From: an uncultured Collinsella sp.
GTDB lineage: Bacteria > Actinomycetota > Coriobacteriia > Coriobacteriales > Coriobacteriaceae
Direction of reading: 5' to 3'
DNA: 18,686 bases
Assembly: GCA_938036665.1 (NCBI GenBank)
Contig: CALHWR010000237.1
Location: forward strand, 1 to 18,686
Under the pieces are notes generated by a model. It saw only the letters and a list, made by a program, of their open reading frames with translations. It was not told where the DNA came from and did not search any database. Each line of letters begins with the position of its first letter. The first letter of the stretch is position 1. Below, one piece after another: positions 7,192-15,593 of this stretch. The position numbers and the translations under genes are program-made.

Positions 7192-7220
7192 CGCTGTTGC
7201 ACTGGCCCCCTGGTAATAAA

Positions 7221-8093
7221 ATGAACCTTATCTGCTGTTTCGATGAAAAGAGCCCTGTGCCCAGACGTATCAAACGAGGCGCCATCGTCTCGTCCGTGCT
7301 CATACTCCTTGTTGCCGTTTGTGCGGTCGCCCTGACGTATACCGTTCGAAACAGCTCTACCTCATCGAGCGAAGCCGATAAAGATCTCCCGGTACTTAAA
7401 ATCGGCGTTACGGATAACGATCCCTATGTGTATATCGATATCACGGGCGACTACGCTGGTATCGATATCGATATCGCACGCGAGGCTTGCAAACGTGCGA
7501 GGCTCAGGCCGCAATTCGTCGACATATCTTGGAATGACCGCGATCGCCTGCTCAAAAATGGCGATATCGATTGTCTGTGGTGCGACTACTCGCCCTGTTA
7601 TCGCGAAGACGATTATTACTGGACTGAGCCGTATCTAACCATAACGGTTTCGGTTGCCGCCAAGAAAACGAGCGGCATCAAGTCCTTGGCGCATCTCGAC
7701 GGAAGCAAGACCATTGCAGTGATTGCCGGTTCGGTGAGTGAACGCCGGCTGCTTGCGGGCGATCTGGAAATCTCGCCGGACGTGCGCATCAAATCATATG
7801 GCTCTGCCGAACTCTGTAAAGCTGCCCTTGCCAAAGGGTATGTTGACTGTTGGATGGCGGACGTTCAGTCGCTCGATCCCCTCGTCGCCCAGTATCCCGG
7901 CCTGTATCGTGTGTTCGCCGACAACGTTATGACGGTTGACCTTGGCGTCGCGTTTAAGGACGGCTATGAGGGGGAGTACGTCAAAAACCTCAATACCGTG
8001 CTGTTCGAGATGGATCAAGATGGCACGATTGAGCGCATTGTGGGCAAGTACAAGGCGGGGGCGACGACGGACGGGCAAGGAGCGGAATCATGA
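7221..8093 (+). CDS. Membrane-tethered family 3 solute-binding-like protein
   Basis: About 290 residues. A basic N-terminus (PRRIKR) leads into one transmembrane segment (about 21-42), then a Ser-rich linker. A domain of about 230 residues resembles periplasmic solute-binding proteins of family 3 (amino-acid binders): LKIGVTDNDPYVY, then GIDIDIAREACKRA, then GDIDCLWCDYS, and TIAVIAGSVSE. No lipobox is present, so it is anchored by its helix. No ABC permease or ATPase is nearby. The stop overlaps the start of the GGDEF gene (ATGA), so I infer a sensor role coupled to cyclic-di-GMP rather than transport. The start is uncertain: ATG 7221 has no ribosome binding site, and GTG 7257 (AAAGAG just upstream, still before the membrane helix) is a fair alternative. 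It could also be an orphan binding protein of a distant transporter. Confidence 0.82.
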   Translation: MNLICCFDEKSPVPRRIKRGAIVSSVLILLVAVCAVALTYTVRNSSTSSSEADKDLPVLKIGVTDNDPYVYIDITGDYAGIDIDIAREACKRARLRPQFVDISWNDRDRLLKNGDIDCLWCDYSPCYREDDYYWTEPYLTITVSVAAKKTSGIKSLAHLDGSKTIAVIAGSVSERRLLAGDLEISPDVRIKSYGSAELCKAALAKGYVDCWMADVQSLDPLVAQYPGLYRVFADNVMTVDLGVAFKDGYEGEYVKNLNTVLFEMDQDGTIERIVGKYKAGATTDGQGAES

Positions 8094-9889
8094 CAAATGA
8101 TGAGCACCGCTTACGCCGAAAGGCATTAGTCACCGCGGCTATCTGCGTTGTGGCCAGCGCTGCTTTGTTGGGTCTGCTGTATGTGGTCGGCACGCATCGC
8201 TGTCTCGATAAAACGCTTGGGTTTGGCCAGGAAACCATGGTGTTTTTAAAAAACGCCTGCGAAAAATATGACCGATATGAACAGGGAAGAAAAACCGAGG
8301 CGACGCACAATTTGGATGCCGCGCTCGAGTCGTTTGCGACGTTCTTGCCACCTGATCACGTTGAAGTCAACGATGACCTCGTCGAGGAGTACGTTCATAC
8401 CGAGCACCTTTCGGGAATGTTGGTCATGGACGCCGACAGCCATATGACCGCTCATTACGATATCGACGGTCGCGATCCGCTGATGCTGTGGCGAGAGGAG
8501 CTTGCCTGTTCGTCGGTCGCATCGATGTACCGAGGCTCCAAAGTGTCCTACTCGACGGTCGTAGAGCGTCGAGATGTCGACTTTGCCGTGAGTGTTGTTC
8601 CGTACGGTGATGGCGTAGCGCTGGGGTATCGATCGCTTGCGCCCGAGCCCGCCGATGATTATTCGTATACGATCGCCGACGTGCTCGTGAACAACACATT
8701 CCATCAGAGCCCAACGGTGTTCGTGATGCGCGATGCACAAATCGTTTCTTCAAACGATTCGACCGTCGATATAGCTCTCGCCCGGCTTCTTGCCGATAGC
8801 GGAATTGATTGGAAAGACGAAGGCTTATCACGTGTCGAATATCGGGGAAGTACCTGGTATGCCGTGCGTGCGGCGTATAAGGACTATCGCCTGTTTGCGC
8901 TCTATCCCAAATCTGAGGTCATGTCGGGCAGGATTTCATTTATCACTGCCGGCGTACTGGCGTTCCTGGTGTTTTTGGTTGTAGTGCTGTTGGTGCGTAT
9001 CGTCGCCGATCGTCGCAATTTGGCCGAAAAGGACAAGCAGCTCGGCATCATCAATGCCATCAGTACCACGTATGAGTCGACCCTCCTGTTGCATCTCGAC
9101 ACGCTTGAGATCGAGGGGATTAACATGTCGCCATCGGTGGCGAAGATATTTGCCGAGCACTCCGAGGCATATGACTTTTTTGCAACGGTTTGCCGAGACA
9201 TTGTGAGTCCCGAAAGTCGCGAGGCGGTCATGGAGCTCTTAGATATAAAGACGCTTCGGGATCGTATGGAGGGCGTGCCGTACTTGGATGCCGAGGTACG
9301 AGACTGCCGAGGTACGTGGTATTCGCTGCAGGTTGTTCCACAGCGCCGCGATGAGCGGGGTCGACTGGAATCGGTCGTCGTGGCAACGCATAACATCTCG
9401 ATGACAAAGCGCGCCGAGGAGCTTTCTTTCCAGGACAAGCTGACGGGACTTCGCAATAGAAATTACCTTGAGTCCCTTGGCGACGACCTGGTGAACGAGT
9501 CCCTGCCCGTGAGTGTGATCATGATGGACTGCAATTTCCTCAAGCGTACCAACGATCTCTACGGTCACGAAATGGGCGATGAGCTGCTACGGCGTACGGC
9601 GTCTGTATTGAGGCGGGCGGCAGGCGAGATATTTGTGCCTATGCGCATTGGTGGCGACGAGTTCTTGCTGATTTGCCCTCACACCGATCGCGAATCCGCA
9701 TGTGAAGTAGTGCAAGATCTTCGCCTCAGCCTTGCTGCTGCGAGCGATGAGGTGCTGACAGTCAGTGCGTCGTTTGGCGTCGCGACGGCAGAGGCGCCCG
9801 GTTATACACTGACCGAGATTTACCACATCGCTGACCACAACATGTATCAAGAGAAACGAAAAGTCCACGCTCGGGAAGCAGGTTGCTAG
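8090..9889 (+). CDS. Membrane diguanylate cyclase (GGDEF) with extracellular sensor
   Basis: A protein of 599 residues. It has a transmembrane helix at about 13-34, an extracellular region of about 250 residues, a second helix at about 284-305 and a PAS-like region at about 320-440. A C-terminal GGDEF domain follows, with DKLTGLRNRNYL, a metal-site DCNFLKRTND and an intact RIGGDEF at about 519-525. These residues indicate an active cyclase making cyclic di-GMP from two GTP. The inhibitory-site RxxD expected just before GGDEF is absent (Gly and Phe at those positions), so product inhibition by the usual route is not expected. AAGGAG lies 7 bases before the ATG, and the start overlaps the stop of the solute-binding gene by ATGA. 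The pair is likely translated together, with the binding protein possibly presenting ligand to the extracellular sensor. No EAL or HD-GYP partner is in the window. Confidence 0.93.
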   Translation: MTNDEHRLRRKALVTAAICVVASAALLGLLYVVGTHRCLDKTLGFGQETMVFLKNACEKYDRYEQGRKTEATHNLDAALESFATFLPPDHVEVNDDLVEEYVHTEHLSGMLVMDADSHMTAHYDIDGRDPLMLWREELACSSVASMYRGSKVSYSTVVERRDVDFAVSVVPYGDGVALGYRSLAPEPADDYSYTIADVLVNNTFHQSPTVFVMRDAQIVSSNDSTVDIALARLLADSGIDWKDEGLSRVEYRGSTWYAVRAAYKDYRLFALYPKSEVMSGRISFITAGVLAFLVFLVVVLLVRIVADRRNLAEKDKQLGIINAISTTYESTLLLHLDTLEIEGINMSPSVAKIFAEHSEAYDFFATVCRDIVSPESREAVMELLDIKTLRDRMEGVPYLDAEVRDCRGTWYSLQVVPQRRDERGRLESVVVATHNISMTKRAEELSFQDKLTGLRNRNYLESLGDDLVNESLPVSVIMMDCNFLKRTNDLYGHEMGDELLRRTASVLRRAAGEIFVPMRIGGDEFLLICPHTDRESACEVVQDLRLSLAAASDEVLTVSASFGVATAEAPGYTLTEIYHIADHNMYQEKRKVHAREAGC

Positions 9890-10002
9890 TATTGCTACCG
9901 CCGGTTTGCGCATTGGGGAATGTTGAATCGGTGCCCGCGATACTTTATCGGTTCGGACGGGGATAATAGACGTCTGAAATTGCTTTACGAGAGGGGAACG
10001 CA

Positions 10003-10266
10003 ATGATTAGTTTTGATTACAAGCCTCAGGGCGTATGTACTCGCAATATCCACCTTGATCTTTCTGATGACGGCAACAAGGTGGTGGGCGTCGAGTTTAC
10101 CGGTGGCTGCAACGGCAATCTCAAGGCTATCTCTAAGCTGGTCGAGGGTGCTCCTGCCGATCGCGTCATCGAGGTTCTCGCTGGTAATACCTGCGGTATG
10201 AAAAAGACTTCTTGCGCCGATCAGCTCACGCGCGCTATCGAGGCCGCTCGCGCCGAGATCGCCTAA
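10003..10266 (+). CDS. TSCPD domain protein (TIGR03905 family)
   Basis: A small cytoplasmic protein of 87 residues made almost entirely of one TSCPD domain, a fold also found at the C-terminus of B12-dependent ribonucleotide reductases. Visible Cys motifs are GVCTRN (C12), GGCNGNL, NTCGMK and TSCADQL. The last is the family's hallmark, and the spaced Cys suggest metal binding or redox chemistry. The molecular role of the stand-alone family is not established. AGGGG about 6 bases before the ATG supports the start. Its TAA overlaps the ATG of the Tat lipoprotein by one base, so the two are co-translated, although a functional link is unproven. It does not belong to the GGDEF operon by spacing (113 bases). 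Confidence 0.9.
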   Translation: MISFDYKPQGVCTRNIHLDLSDDGNKVVGVEFTGGCNGNLKAISKLVEGAPADRVIEVLAGNTCGMKKTSCADQLTRAIEAARAEIA

Positions 10267-11477
10267 TGAGTATCGCCGACCAGATCAAGAACGGAATATC
10301 GCGCCGCGGCTTTGTGCTCGGAGGGGCTGCCGCGGGCGCTGCCACGGTGTTTGCCGGATGCTCAAAGAAAACGGGTACCAGCGACGACGCCGCCGGCGAG
10401 CCGCAGGTTATCAAAGACGACTCAAAGATTGTCTCGATTACGGATGAGTATGAGGCCGTCGATATCGATCTTGAGCCCATGGCGACATGGACATTGCCCT
10501 TGGGTACGCTGCTGTACTACTGCGACGGCGATTACGCCGCGGCGATGATGGCCCCGGCGTCTGCGCTGCATGCCAACACGCTTGGCGTGCTCAACTTGGG
10601 CGACGGCTCGCTCACGACGCTCATCGAGGATCCTATCGAAGGTGCGGGGTATTCGTTTTACGATGTCCGCGCCGGCGATGGCGTGTTTGCGTGGGTTGAG
10701 ATGAACTTTGCCAATTCATCGTGGAAGCTCTACGCTCAAAATCTGTCGGGCGCTTCGCTCTCTGGCGACGTGGTTGAGCTCGATCGGGGTGGCAAGGACT
10801 ATGATCCGCCACTGTTCACGGCGTTCGGGTCATCAGTCATCTGGTATAAAATGCCTTCGGCAGGCGGCAATAAAACGAGTAGTGATTCGTTTTGCTATCG
10901 TCGCTCGCTTGATGAATCCAAGGCCGAGACAATTTGGAAATCGACGGGCCGCTTTGCATCGGCCCCGCGTGCGAGCGACGGCATTTTGACCATCTCGCCG
11001 CGTGTCCGCAACGACGAGGGCGTCTACTACGGCATAACGGCAATCGATCTGACCGACGGCAACAACACCAAACGTGCCCAGCTAGTCCTTCCCTCGTCAG
11101 TCTCGCCTTTCGAGGCCGTATATATGGGCGATACCTTCGTGTTTTCTATCGAGGCGACCTATAGTGGCGTGGGCAGCTTGGGCAACATGGGCACGTATAT
11201 CGGTAATGAGGGAGGGCCGTACCTCTTCCTGTCACGCGAGCCGCTCGCATGTGCGGCTGGCAAGAAGAATAAATACCTTGTTAAGGTGCAGGCATCGCAT
11301 TTCCTGATCGACACCTCTGCCAAGACCTATGGCTCGCTGCTGTCGCCCGACCGCGCTTTGGAGTATGGCGATTATCCAGCTACGGCGGGAAAATCGGACT
11401 CATTCCTTACGTACGCCACGGTGCGCAACAGCCAGGGTATACCAGAGACGGTCACTGCACGCCTATTCTCTCTTTAA
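10266..11477 (+). CDS. Tat-exported lipoprotein of unknown function
   Basis: A protein of 403 residues. The N-terminus carries a twin-arginine motif SRRGFVLGG (R13, R14), an Ala/Gly-rich core and a lipobox FAGC (C32). It is therefore probably exported folded and lipid-anchored on the outer face of the membrane. The mature part has repeated strand-rich blocks around Trp/Tyr and Asp-Gly turns (VFAWVEM, SSVIWYKM, DTFVFSIE, SFLTYATV), which suggests a beta-propeller-like fold. I did not recognise a family. I chose ATG 10266 because it overlaps the stop of the TSCPD gene (TAATG) and places the Tat motif at the usual position. An in-frame start at 10212 would lie inside that gene. Tat export implies a folded or cofactor-bearing protein, but no cofactor motif is evident. 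Confidence 0.85.
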   Translation: MSIADQIKNGISRRGFVLGGAAAGAATVFAGCSKKTGTSDDAAGEPQVIKDDSKIVSITDEYEAVDIDLEPMATWTLPLGTLLYYCDGDYAAAMMAPASALHANTLGVLNLGDGSLTTLIEDPIEGAGYSFYDVRAGDGVFAWVEMNFANSSWKLYAQNLSGASLSGDVVELDRGGKDYDPPLFTAFGSSVIWYKMPSAGGNKTSSDSFCYRRSLDESKAETIWKSTGRFASAPRASDGILTISPRVRNDEGVYYGITAIDLTDGNNTKRAQLVLPSSVSPFEAVYMGDTFVFSIEATYSGVGSLGNMGTYIGNEGGPYLFLSREPLACAAGKKNKYLVKVQASHFLIDTSAKTYGSLLSPDRALEYGDYPATAGKSDSFLTYATVRNSQGIPETVTARLFSL

Positions 11478-11630
11478 GCTTAGAGGGGTTAAAAAGGCGC
11501 CAACAGGGGAATAAACGCGTTGTAATTGTGAGTACCGCCCGCCGAGCTGTCGCGCCCATGCGATACCCGGTGGGCTCAGGTGCGTTAAAATGAGCTTGTT
11601 CTTAGCTAATTGAGACAGGGGGGCCGTGTT

Positions 11631-12353
11631 ATGGCTTCAGATGCAAAAAAGATTCTGCTGGTCGAGGATGAGAAGGCAATCCGTGACGCTGTCGCTGCCT
11701 ATCTCGAGCGCGAGGGCTATTGGGTTGTGGGCGTGGGCGACGGCCAGTCCGCTATCGAGGAGTTCGAGAAGCACCAGTTCGACCTGGTTGTGCTCGACCT
11801 CATGCTCCCCAAGATTCCCGGCGAGCGCGTTTGCCGCACCATTCGCGACACCTCGGATGTCCCCATCATTATGCTGACGGCCAAGGGCGAGATCGAGGAC
11901 CGTATTATCGGCCTCGAGCTCGGAGCCGACGACTACCTGATCAAGCCGTTCTCGCCGCGCGAGCTTGTCGCGCGCGTACGCGCCTTGTTCCGCCGTGCCC
12001 ACCAGGCCGATGAGCCGGCCGTCGAGGTGCTCGACTTTGGCGATCTGGTCATTGACATCTCGGGCCACAAGATTTTGGTCGAGGGCAAGGAAGTCGACCT
12101 GACGGCTTCCGAGTTCAAGCTGCTCACCACGCTTGCCCGTCACCCCGGCCGCGTCTACAACCGCATGGAGTTGGTCGAGAAAGTGCTCGGCTACGACTTT
12201 GAGGGTTACGAGCGCACCATCGACAGCCACGTGAAGAACCTTCGCGCCAAGCTGGGCGACGACCCCAAGAAGCCCAAGTGGCTCTACACCGTCCACGGTG
12301 TCGGCTACCGCTTCGAGGCTCCGACCAAGACCGATAAGTCGGACGAGAAATAA
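11631..12353 (+). CDS. OmpR/PhoB-family response regulator
   Basis: A protein of 240 residues. The receiver domain (about 6-122) has the acidic pair E12-D13, phospho-acceptor D56 in VVLDLMLP, T83 in IIMLTAK and K105 in IKPFSP, so it is fully equipped for phosphorylation. The C-terminal winged-helix DNA-binding domain (about 135-232) has DLTASEFKLL, RVYNRMELVEKVLG and a closing VHGVGYRF. AGGGGGG about 8 bases upstream supports ATG 11631. The histidine kinase follows after 12 bases, so the two form one operon. It probably controls cell-envelope or stress genes, as many OmpR regulators do, but the regulon cannot be told from here. A TAAAAT (11586-11591) upstream may be its -10 box, without a clear -35. 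Confidence 0.96.
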   Translation: MASDAKKILLVEDEKAIRDAVAAYLEREGYWVVGVGDGQSAIEEFEKHQFDLVVLDLMLPKIPGERVCRTIRDTSDVPIIMLTAKGEIEDRIIGLELGADDYLIKPFSPRELVARVRALFRRAHQADEPAVEVLDFGDLVIDISGHKILVEGKEVDLTASEFKLLTTLARHPGRVYNRMELVEKVLGYDFEGYERTIDSHVKNLRAKLGDDPKKPKWLYTVHGVGYRFEAPTKTDKSDEK

Positions 12354-12365
12354 AGGAAATCACAT

Positions 12366-13931
12366 ATGACACCTGCGCGCTTTGAAATCGGGCAAAAGCA
12401 TAAGCAGGAGAACGAGGCGGGTTCCAAGGCTAGTTGGAACACGCCTCGTTCCGATTCACGGCCAACGATGAGCTATCCCTCGCGTATGGCCCTGGCTTTT
12501 GCCCTGACGTCGCTCATGACGGTATTGGTGCTGGTGGGCGTTGTCTCCGTTGTGTGGGGCACCGTCTTTTCGGATTACACGCGTTCCAATATCGTTGAGA
12601 TCGCCAATTCTGCCGCCGAAAAGCTTGCGACGTCGTATGAGGAAAACGGCAATTGGACTGCGGGCGAGCTGCGCACGGTCGCGACATCGAGTTTGGTGTC
12701 CGACGATTTGGGCATGCAGGTCGTCAACAAAAAGGGCGTTGTCGTCTATGACGACTCATGGCCTTCGGCAAGTGCGACCGCCGATGTGCGCGAGAGCGAA
12801 TCGACGTCGAGCAGCGCAAGCGGTAAAAAGGCCTCGCATAGTCCGGTTTCGTCGGCGCCCACCGACTCCGATAGCGTTGCCAACGTCGAAATCATAACGT
12901 CTTCCGGCGAGCATGTCGGACAGGTAAAGCTATGGGCGATCGGGTCCGACGCACTGCTCACCAAGGCAGATTCTGCGTTTAGAGAGAAGACCTTTAACGC
13001 CATGGCCCTTGCTGCGGTTGTTGCCGTCTGCATCTCGGTCGTTATCGGATCGCTCATGTCGCGCATGCTCACCAAGCCGATTCATCGTATTACCAGCACG
13101 GCCAAGCAAATTCGCGATGGTGATCTATCAGCTCGCACGGGCTTGCGCGGCGATGACGAAATCGATCAGCTGGGTGAGACCTTTGACGAGATGGCCACCT
13201 CGCTCGAGAAGGACATGAAGCACGAAAAGCGCCTGACCTCGGATGTCGCCCATGAGCTTCGCACGCCGCTTATGGCCATGCTTGCAACGGTCGAGGCCAT
13301 GCAGGACGGGGTGTATCCCACCGATGATGAGCATTTGGAAACCGTTGCTTCCGAGACGCGTCGCCTTGCCCGTCTGGTGCAGCAGATGCTCGACCTGTCG
13401 CGCATGGAAAACAGCACGGCGCCGCTCAACCTTGAGCCGGTAGACATGGTTCCCTTCGTGCGCTCCATCGTCAACGCCCAGGAGCGCCTGTTTGTCGACC
13501 GCGATCTGCGCTTGCGCTTTGCAGACGAGACCCAAGGTCACGACGATGTCGTCGAGGCCGACCCCGATATGATCACGCAATGCGTCATCAACCTCATGAG
13601 CAACGCCATGCGCTACACCCCCGAGGGCGGTTGGGTTGTGGTGTCGGTGCTCAGCGACCGCAAACATGTCAGCATTGCCGTTTCGGATACCGGTATCGGT
13701 ATTGCCAAGGACGATCTGTCGCGCATTTTCGGTCGTTTTTGGCGTGCCGATGCCAGCCGCGCCCGCGAAGCTGGAGGCCTGGGCGTTGGCCTCGCCGTGA
13801 CCAAGCAGATCGTCGAGCGTCACCATGGCTACATATCCGTGGAGTCGGAGCTTGGAAAGGGTACGACTTTTACAATTCATCTTCCCCGCGAGCACACGGC
13901 GGACGCGGCATCTACTACAATGGAGCACTAG
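12366..13931 (+). CDS. Two-component sensor histidine kinase
   Basis: A protein of 521 residues partnering the regulator 12 bases upstream. It has a hydrophilic N-terminal tail of about 40 residues and transmembrane helices at about 42-68 and 212-235. The extracellular sensor between them contains a Ser-rich, low-complexity stretch (about 132-175). A HAMP domain follows TM2. The H-box is SDVAHELRTP with phospho-His H296. The ATP-binding domain has the N-box NLMSNAMRYTP (N409), the G1 box SDTGIGIA (D441), FGRFWRAD and the G2 box GGLGVGLA (from G470). All catalytic boxes are intact. AAAGGA upstream supports ATG 12366. A start at ATG 12468 would remove the tail and put the inverted repeat at 12410-12451 outside the coding region, but it has no good ribosome binding site. 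The signal sensed is unknown. Confidence 0.95.
   Translation: MTPARFEIGQKHKQENEAGSKASWNTPRSDSRPTMSYPSRMALAFALTSLMTVLVLVGVVSVVWGTVFSDYTRSNIVEIANSAAEKLATSYEENGNWTAGELRTVATSSLVSDDLGMQVVNKKGVVVYDDSWPSASATADVRESESTSSSASGKKASHSPVSSAPTDSDSVANVEIITSSGEHVGQVKLWAIGSDALLTKADSAFREKTFNAMALAAVVAVCISVVIGSLMSRMLTKPIHRITSTAKQIRDGDLSARTGLRGDDEIDQLGETFDEMATSLEKDMKHEKRLTSDVAHELRTPLMAMLATVEAMQDGVYPTDDEHLETVASETRRLARLVQQMLDLSRMENSTAPLNLEPVDMVPFVRSIVNAQERLFVDRDLRLRFADETQGHDDVVEADPDMITQCVINLMSNAMRYTPEGGWVVVSVLSDRKHVSIAVSDTGIGIAKDDLSRIFGRFWRADASRAREAGGLGVGLAVTKQIVERHHGYISVESELGKGTTFTIHLPREHTADAASTTMEH
12410..12451 (+). repeat. 18-bp inverted repeat near the 5' end of the kinase gene
   Basis: GAACGAGGCGGGTTCCAA (12410-12427) and its complement at 12434-12451 have one mismatch and a 6-base loop GGCTAG. 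Within a coding region such a stem is unusual. It could limit translation of the kinase, stabilise or process the mRNA between regulator and kinase, or form an operator. No T-run follows, so it is not a standard terminator. Confidence 0.85.
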
Positions 13932-13990
13932 CTTTTCGCTATTCGGTGAAGGAGGGGCCGCGTCCCTGCCGCTCCGAGTTTGCGAAAACA

Positions 13991-14013
13991 TGCGGGAAAG
14001 AACCCGCATTTCT
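13991..14013 (+). terminator. Weak terminator-like hairpin between the kinase and purC
   Basis: TGCGGG and CCCGCA flank loop AAAGAA, followed by TTTCTGT. The stem is only 6 bp and the T-run is broken, so termination would be partial. It may instead be part of the purC leader. Confidence 0.4.
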
Positions 14014-14040
14014 GTCGTATTTAGGTAAGGAGTGACTCAC

Positions 14041-14928
14041 GTGACAACGATGGAGCGTCGTCCGGATTCCCGTGGCAAGGTTCGTGATATCTACGATGCC
14101 GGTGAAAACCTGCTGATGGTCGCCACCGACCGCATTTCTGCGTTCGACTTCATTCTTCCCGACGAGATTCCGTTTAAGGGAGAGGTGCTCAATCGCATCT
14201 CGGCATTCTGGTTTGATAAGTTTGCCGACATCGTCCCCAACCATCTCGTTTCCATCGACCCGGCGGATTTCCCCGAGGAGTTTGCTGAGTATCGTGACTA
14301 CCTCGCTGGCCGCGCCATGCTGGTTAAAAAGGCCCAAACGATTCCTATCGAGTGCATCGTCCGCGGCTATCTGACCGGTTCGGGCAAGAAGACCTACGAC
14401 GAGAACGGCACCGTCTGCGGCATCCAGCTGCCTGAGGGCCTGACCGAGGCTTCCAAGCTTCCCGAGCCGCTGTTCACGCCGTCCACGAAGGCCGAGATTG
14501 GTGACCACGACGAGAACATCTCGTTCGAGCGTTGCTGCGAGATCGTGGGCGAGGATATCGCCACGCAGATTCGTGACCTTTCCCTCAAGATCTACAAGGC
14601 TGCCGCCGAGTATGCAGCGACCCGTGGCATCATCATTGCCGACACCAAGTTCGAGTTTGGTGTCATCGATGGCAAGGTCACGCTGATCGACGAGTGCCTC
14701 ACGCCCGATTCCAGCCGTTTCTGGCCTGCTGCCAGCTACGAGGAGGGCAAGATCCAGCCCAGTTACGACAAACAATTCGTCCGCAATTGGCTCAAGGCCA
14801 ACTGGGATATGACGGGGGAGACCCCGCACCTGCCCGCCGAGGTCATCGATGGCACGTCCGAGCGCTATCGCGAGGCCTTCCAGATCATCACGGGCTCCCA
14901 GTTCACAAGCATGAAGGAGAACGCATAA
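14041..14928 (+). CDS. purC: Phosphoribosylaminoimidazole-succinocarboxamide (SAICAR) synthase
   Basis: PurC (295 aa) joins aspartate to CAIR using ATP to make SAICAR, the substrate that PurB (at 1920) then cleaves. Visible family features: SRGKVRDIYD at residues 10-19 (nucleotide-binding region), RISAFDF, VRGYLTGSGKKTY from V107, IADTKFEFG at 199-207 and DECLTPDSSRFW. It is longer than the about 240-residue short form and resembles the about 300-residue form known from yeast ADE1 and some bacteria. I chose GTG 14041 because AAGGAG (14027-14032) lies 8 bases upstream. The GTG at 14032 overlaps that site, and ATG 14050 is too far. The next gene starts directly after its stop, so the two are co-transcribed. 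Confidence 0.96.
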   Translation: MTTMERRPDSRGKVRDIYDAGENLLMVATDRISAFDFILPDEIPFKGEVLNRISAFWFDKFADIVPNHLVSIDPADFPEEFAEYRDYLAGRAMLVKKAQTIPIECIVRGYLTGSGKKTYDENGTVCGIQLPEGLTEASKLPEPLFTPSTKAEIGDHDENISFERCCEIVGEDIATQIRDLSLKIYKAAAEYAATRGIIIADTKFEFGVIDGKVTLIDECLTPDSSRFWPAASYEEGKIQPSYDKQFVRNWLKANWDMTGETPHLPAEVIDGTSERYREAFQIITGSQFTSMKENA

Positions 14929-15504
14929 GTGAGTACCCGTAGCGCCACGAACAAGCGCACGCAATCCCACGAGGTTACCGGGGTTGCGCGCAAGTCCGCC
15001 GCATCTGCTAAGCCTGCCCGTCAGGCAGCGAGCTCTGTCCGCGTCGTGCCGGCTTCGTCTAAGGCACGCCGCAAAGAGCTCGAGAAGGGCGAGAACCTCG
15101 AGGGCCTCTCTAAAGAGGAGAAGCGCGCCCGCAAGGCTAAGCAGCGCGCCAAGGAGGACCGCATCTACACGGTGTCGAATATCCTTCTCAAGCAGGATGA
15201 GGACTACACCAAGCGCCGTCGTATCTGGTGGGCCGTGCTTACTATCGGCATGGTACTCGTCGTGGCAATTTGGGCTTCGCTCTACTTCGCTCCCGCTGGC
15301 ATGGTGTCCAGCCCTGTCCAGATGGTCGGCATCGTTTTGTCCTACGTCGTCATTTTGGGTGACTTTATTTACGACTTCGTTCGTATTCGTCCCCTGCGCA
15401 ACATGTACCGCACGCAGGCCGAGGGCATGTCCGAGAACAAGCTCAACGCTCTTATCGAGCGCGCAGCTGCCGAGGAGGACAAAAAGGACTCCAAGAAGAA
15501 GTAG
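14929..15504 (+). CDS. Small charged two-helix membrane protein
   Basis: A protein of 191 residues, not recognised. Residues 1-98 are very rich in Lys, Arg, Ala and Glu (KARRKELEKGEN, SKEEKRARKAKQRAKE) and are probably cytoplasmic and partly coiled. Two hydrophobic helices follow (about 99-120 and 129-150), then a short charged tail ending DKKDSKKK. It starts at GTG 14929, the base after the purC stop, with AAGGAG inside the last purC codons, so translation is coupled to purC. A terminator follows at 15535. There is no motif for purine synthesis, so co-transcription may be positional only. The basic segment could bind RNA, DNA or acidic lipids, but this is a guess. Confidence 0.85.
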   Translation: MSTRSATNKRTQSHEVTGVARKSAASAKPARQAASSVRVVPASSKARRKELEKGENLEGLSKEEKRARKAKQRAKEDRIYTVSNILLKQDEDYTKRRRIWWAVLTIGMVLVVAIWASLYFAPAGMVSSPVQMVGIVLSYVVILGDFIYDFVRIRPLRNMYRTQAEGMSENKLNALIERAAAEEDKKDSKKK

Positions 15505-15534
15505 CGTTTGCATGCATACTTATCGCTAAGATAT

Positions 15535-15570
15535 AAGGCGTGTCGTTTTTGCGGCGCGCCTTATTATTGT
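15535..15570 (+). terminator. Rho-independent terminator of the purC operon
   Basis: The 12-base arms 15535-15546 and 15551-15562 pair throughout when G-U pairs are allowed. The loop is TTTT and the tail is TTATTATT. Confidence 0.75.
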
Positions 15571-15593
15571 CCTATAGATAGATGGAGTGGCAC

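Noticed and set aside
5984..7303. Long minus-strand frame (439 codons) across the surface protein
   Set aside because: It overlaps BIG_2 repeats with clear sense-strand coding, crosses two terminators and has no recognisable domain.
9923..9951. TTGAAT-17-TATCGG as promoter of the TSCPD gene
   Set aside because: The -10 match is poor, and a competing GATAAT at 9962 has no -35. I could not choose between them.
11537..11575. GCCCGCCG/CGGTGGGC hairpin after the Tat lipoprotein as its terminator
   Set aside because: The stem is short, the loop is long (about 23 bases) and there is no T-run.
13939..15513. Minus-strand frame (524 codons) across purC and the following gene
   Set aside because: It is a shadow of purC, whose motifs are complete on the plus strand. 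It has no ribosome binding site or domain.
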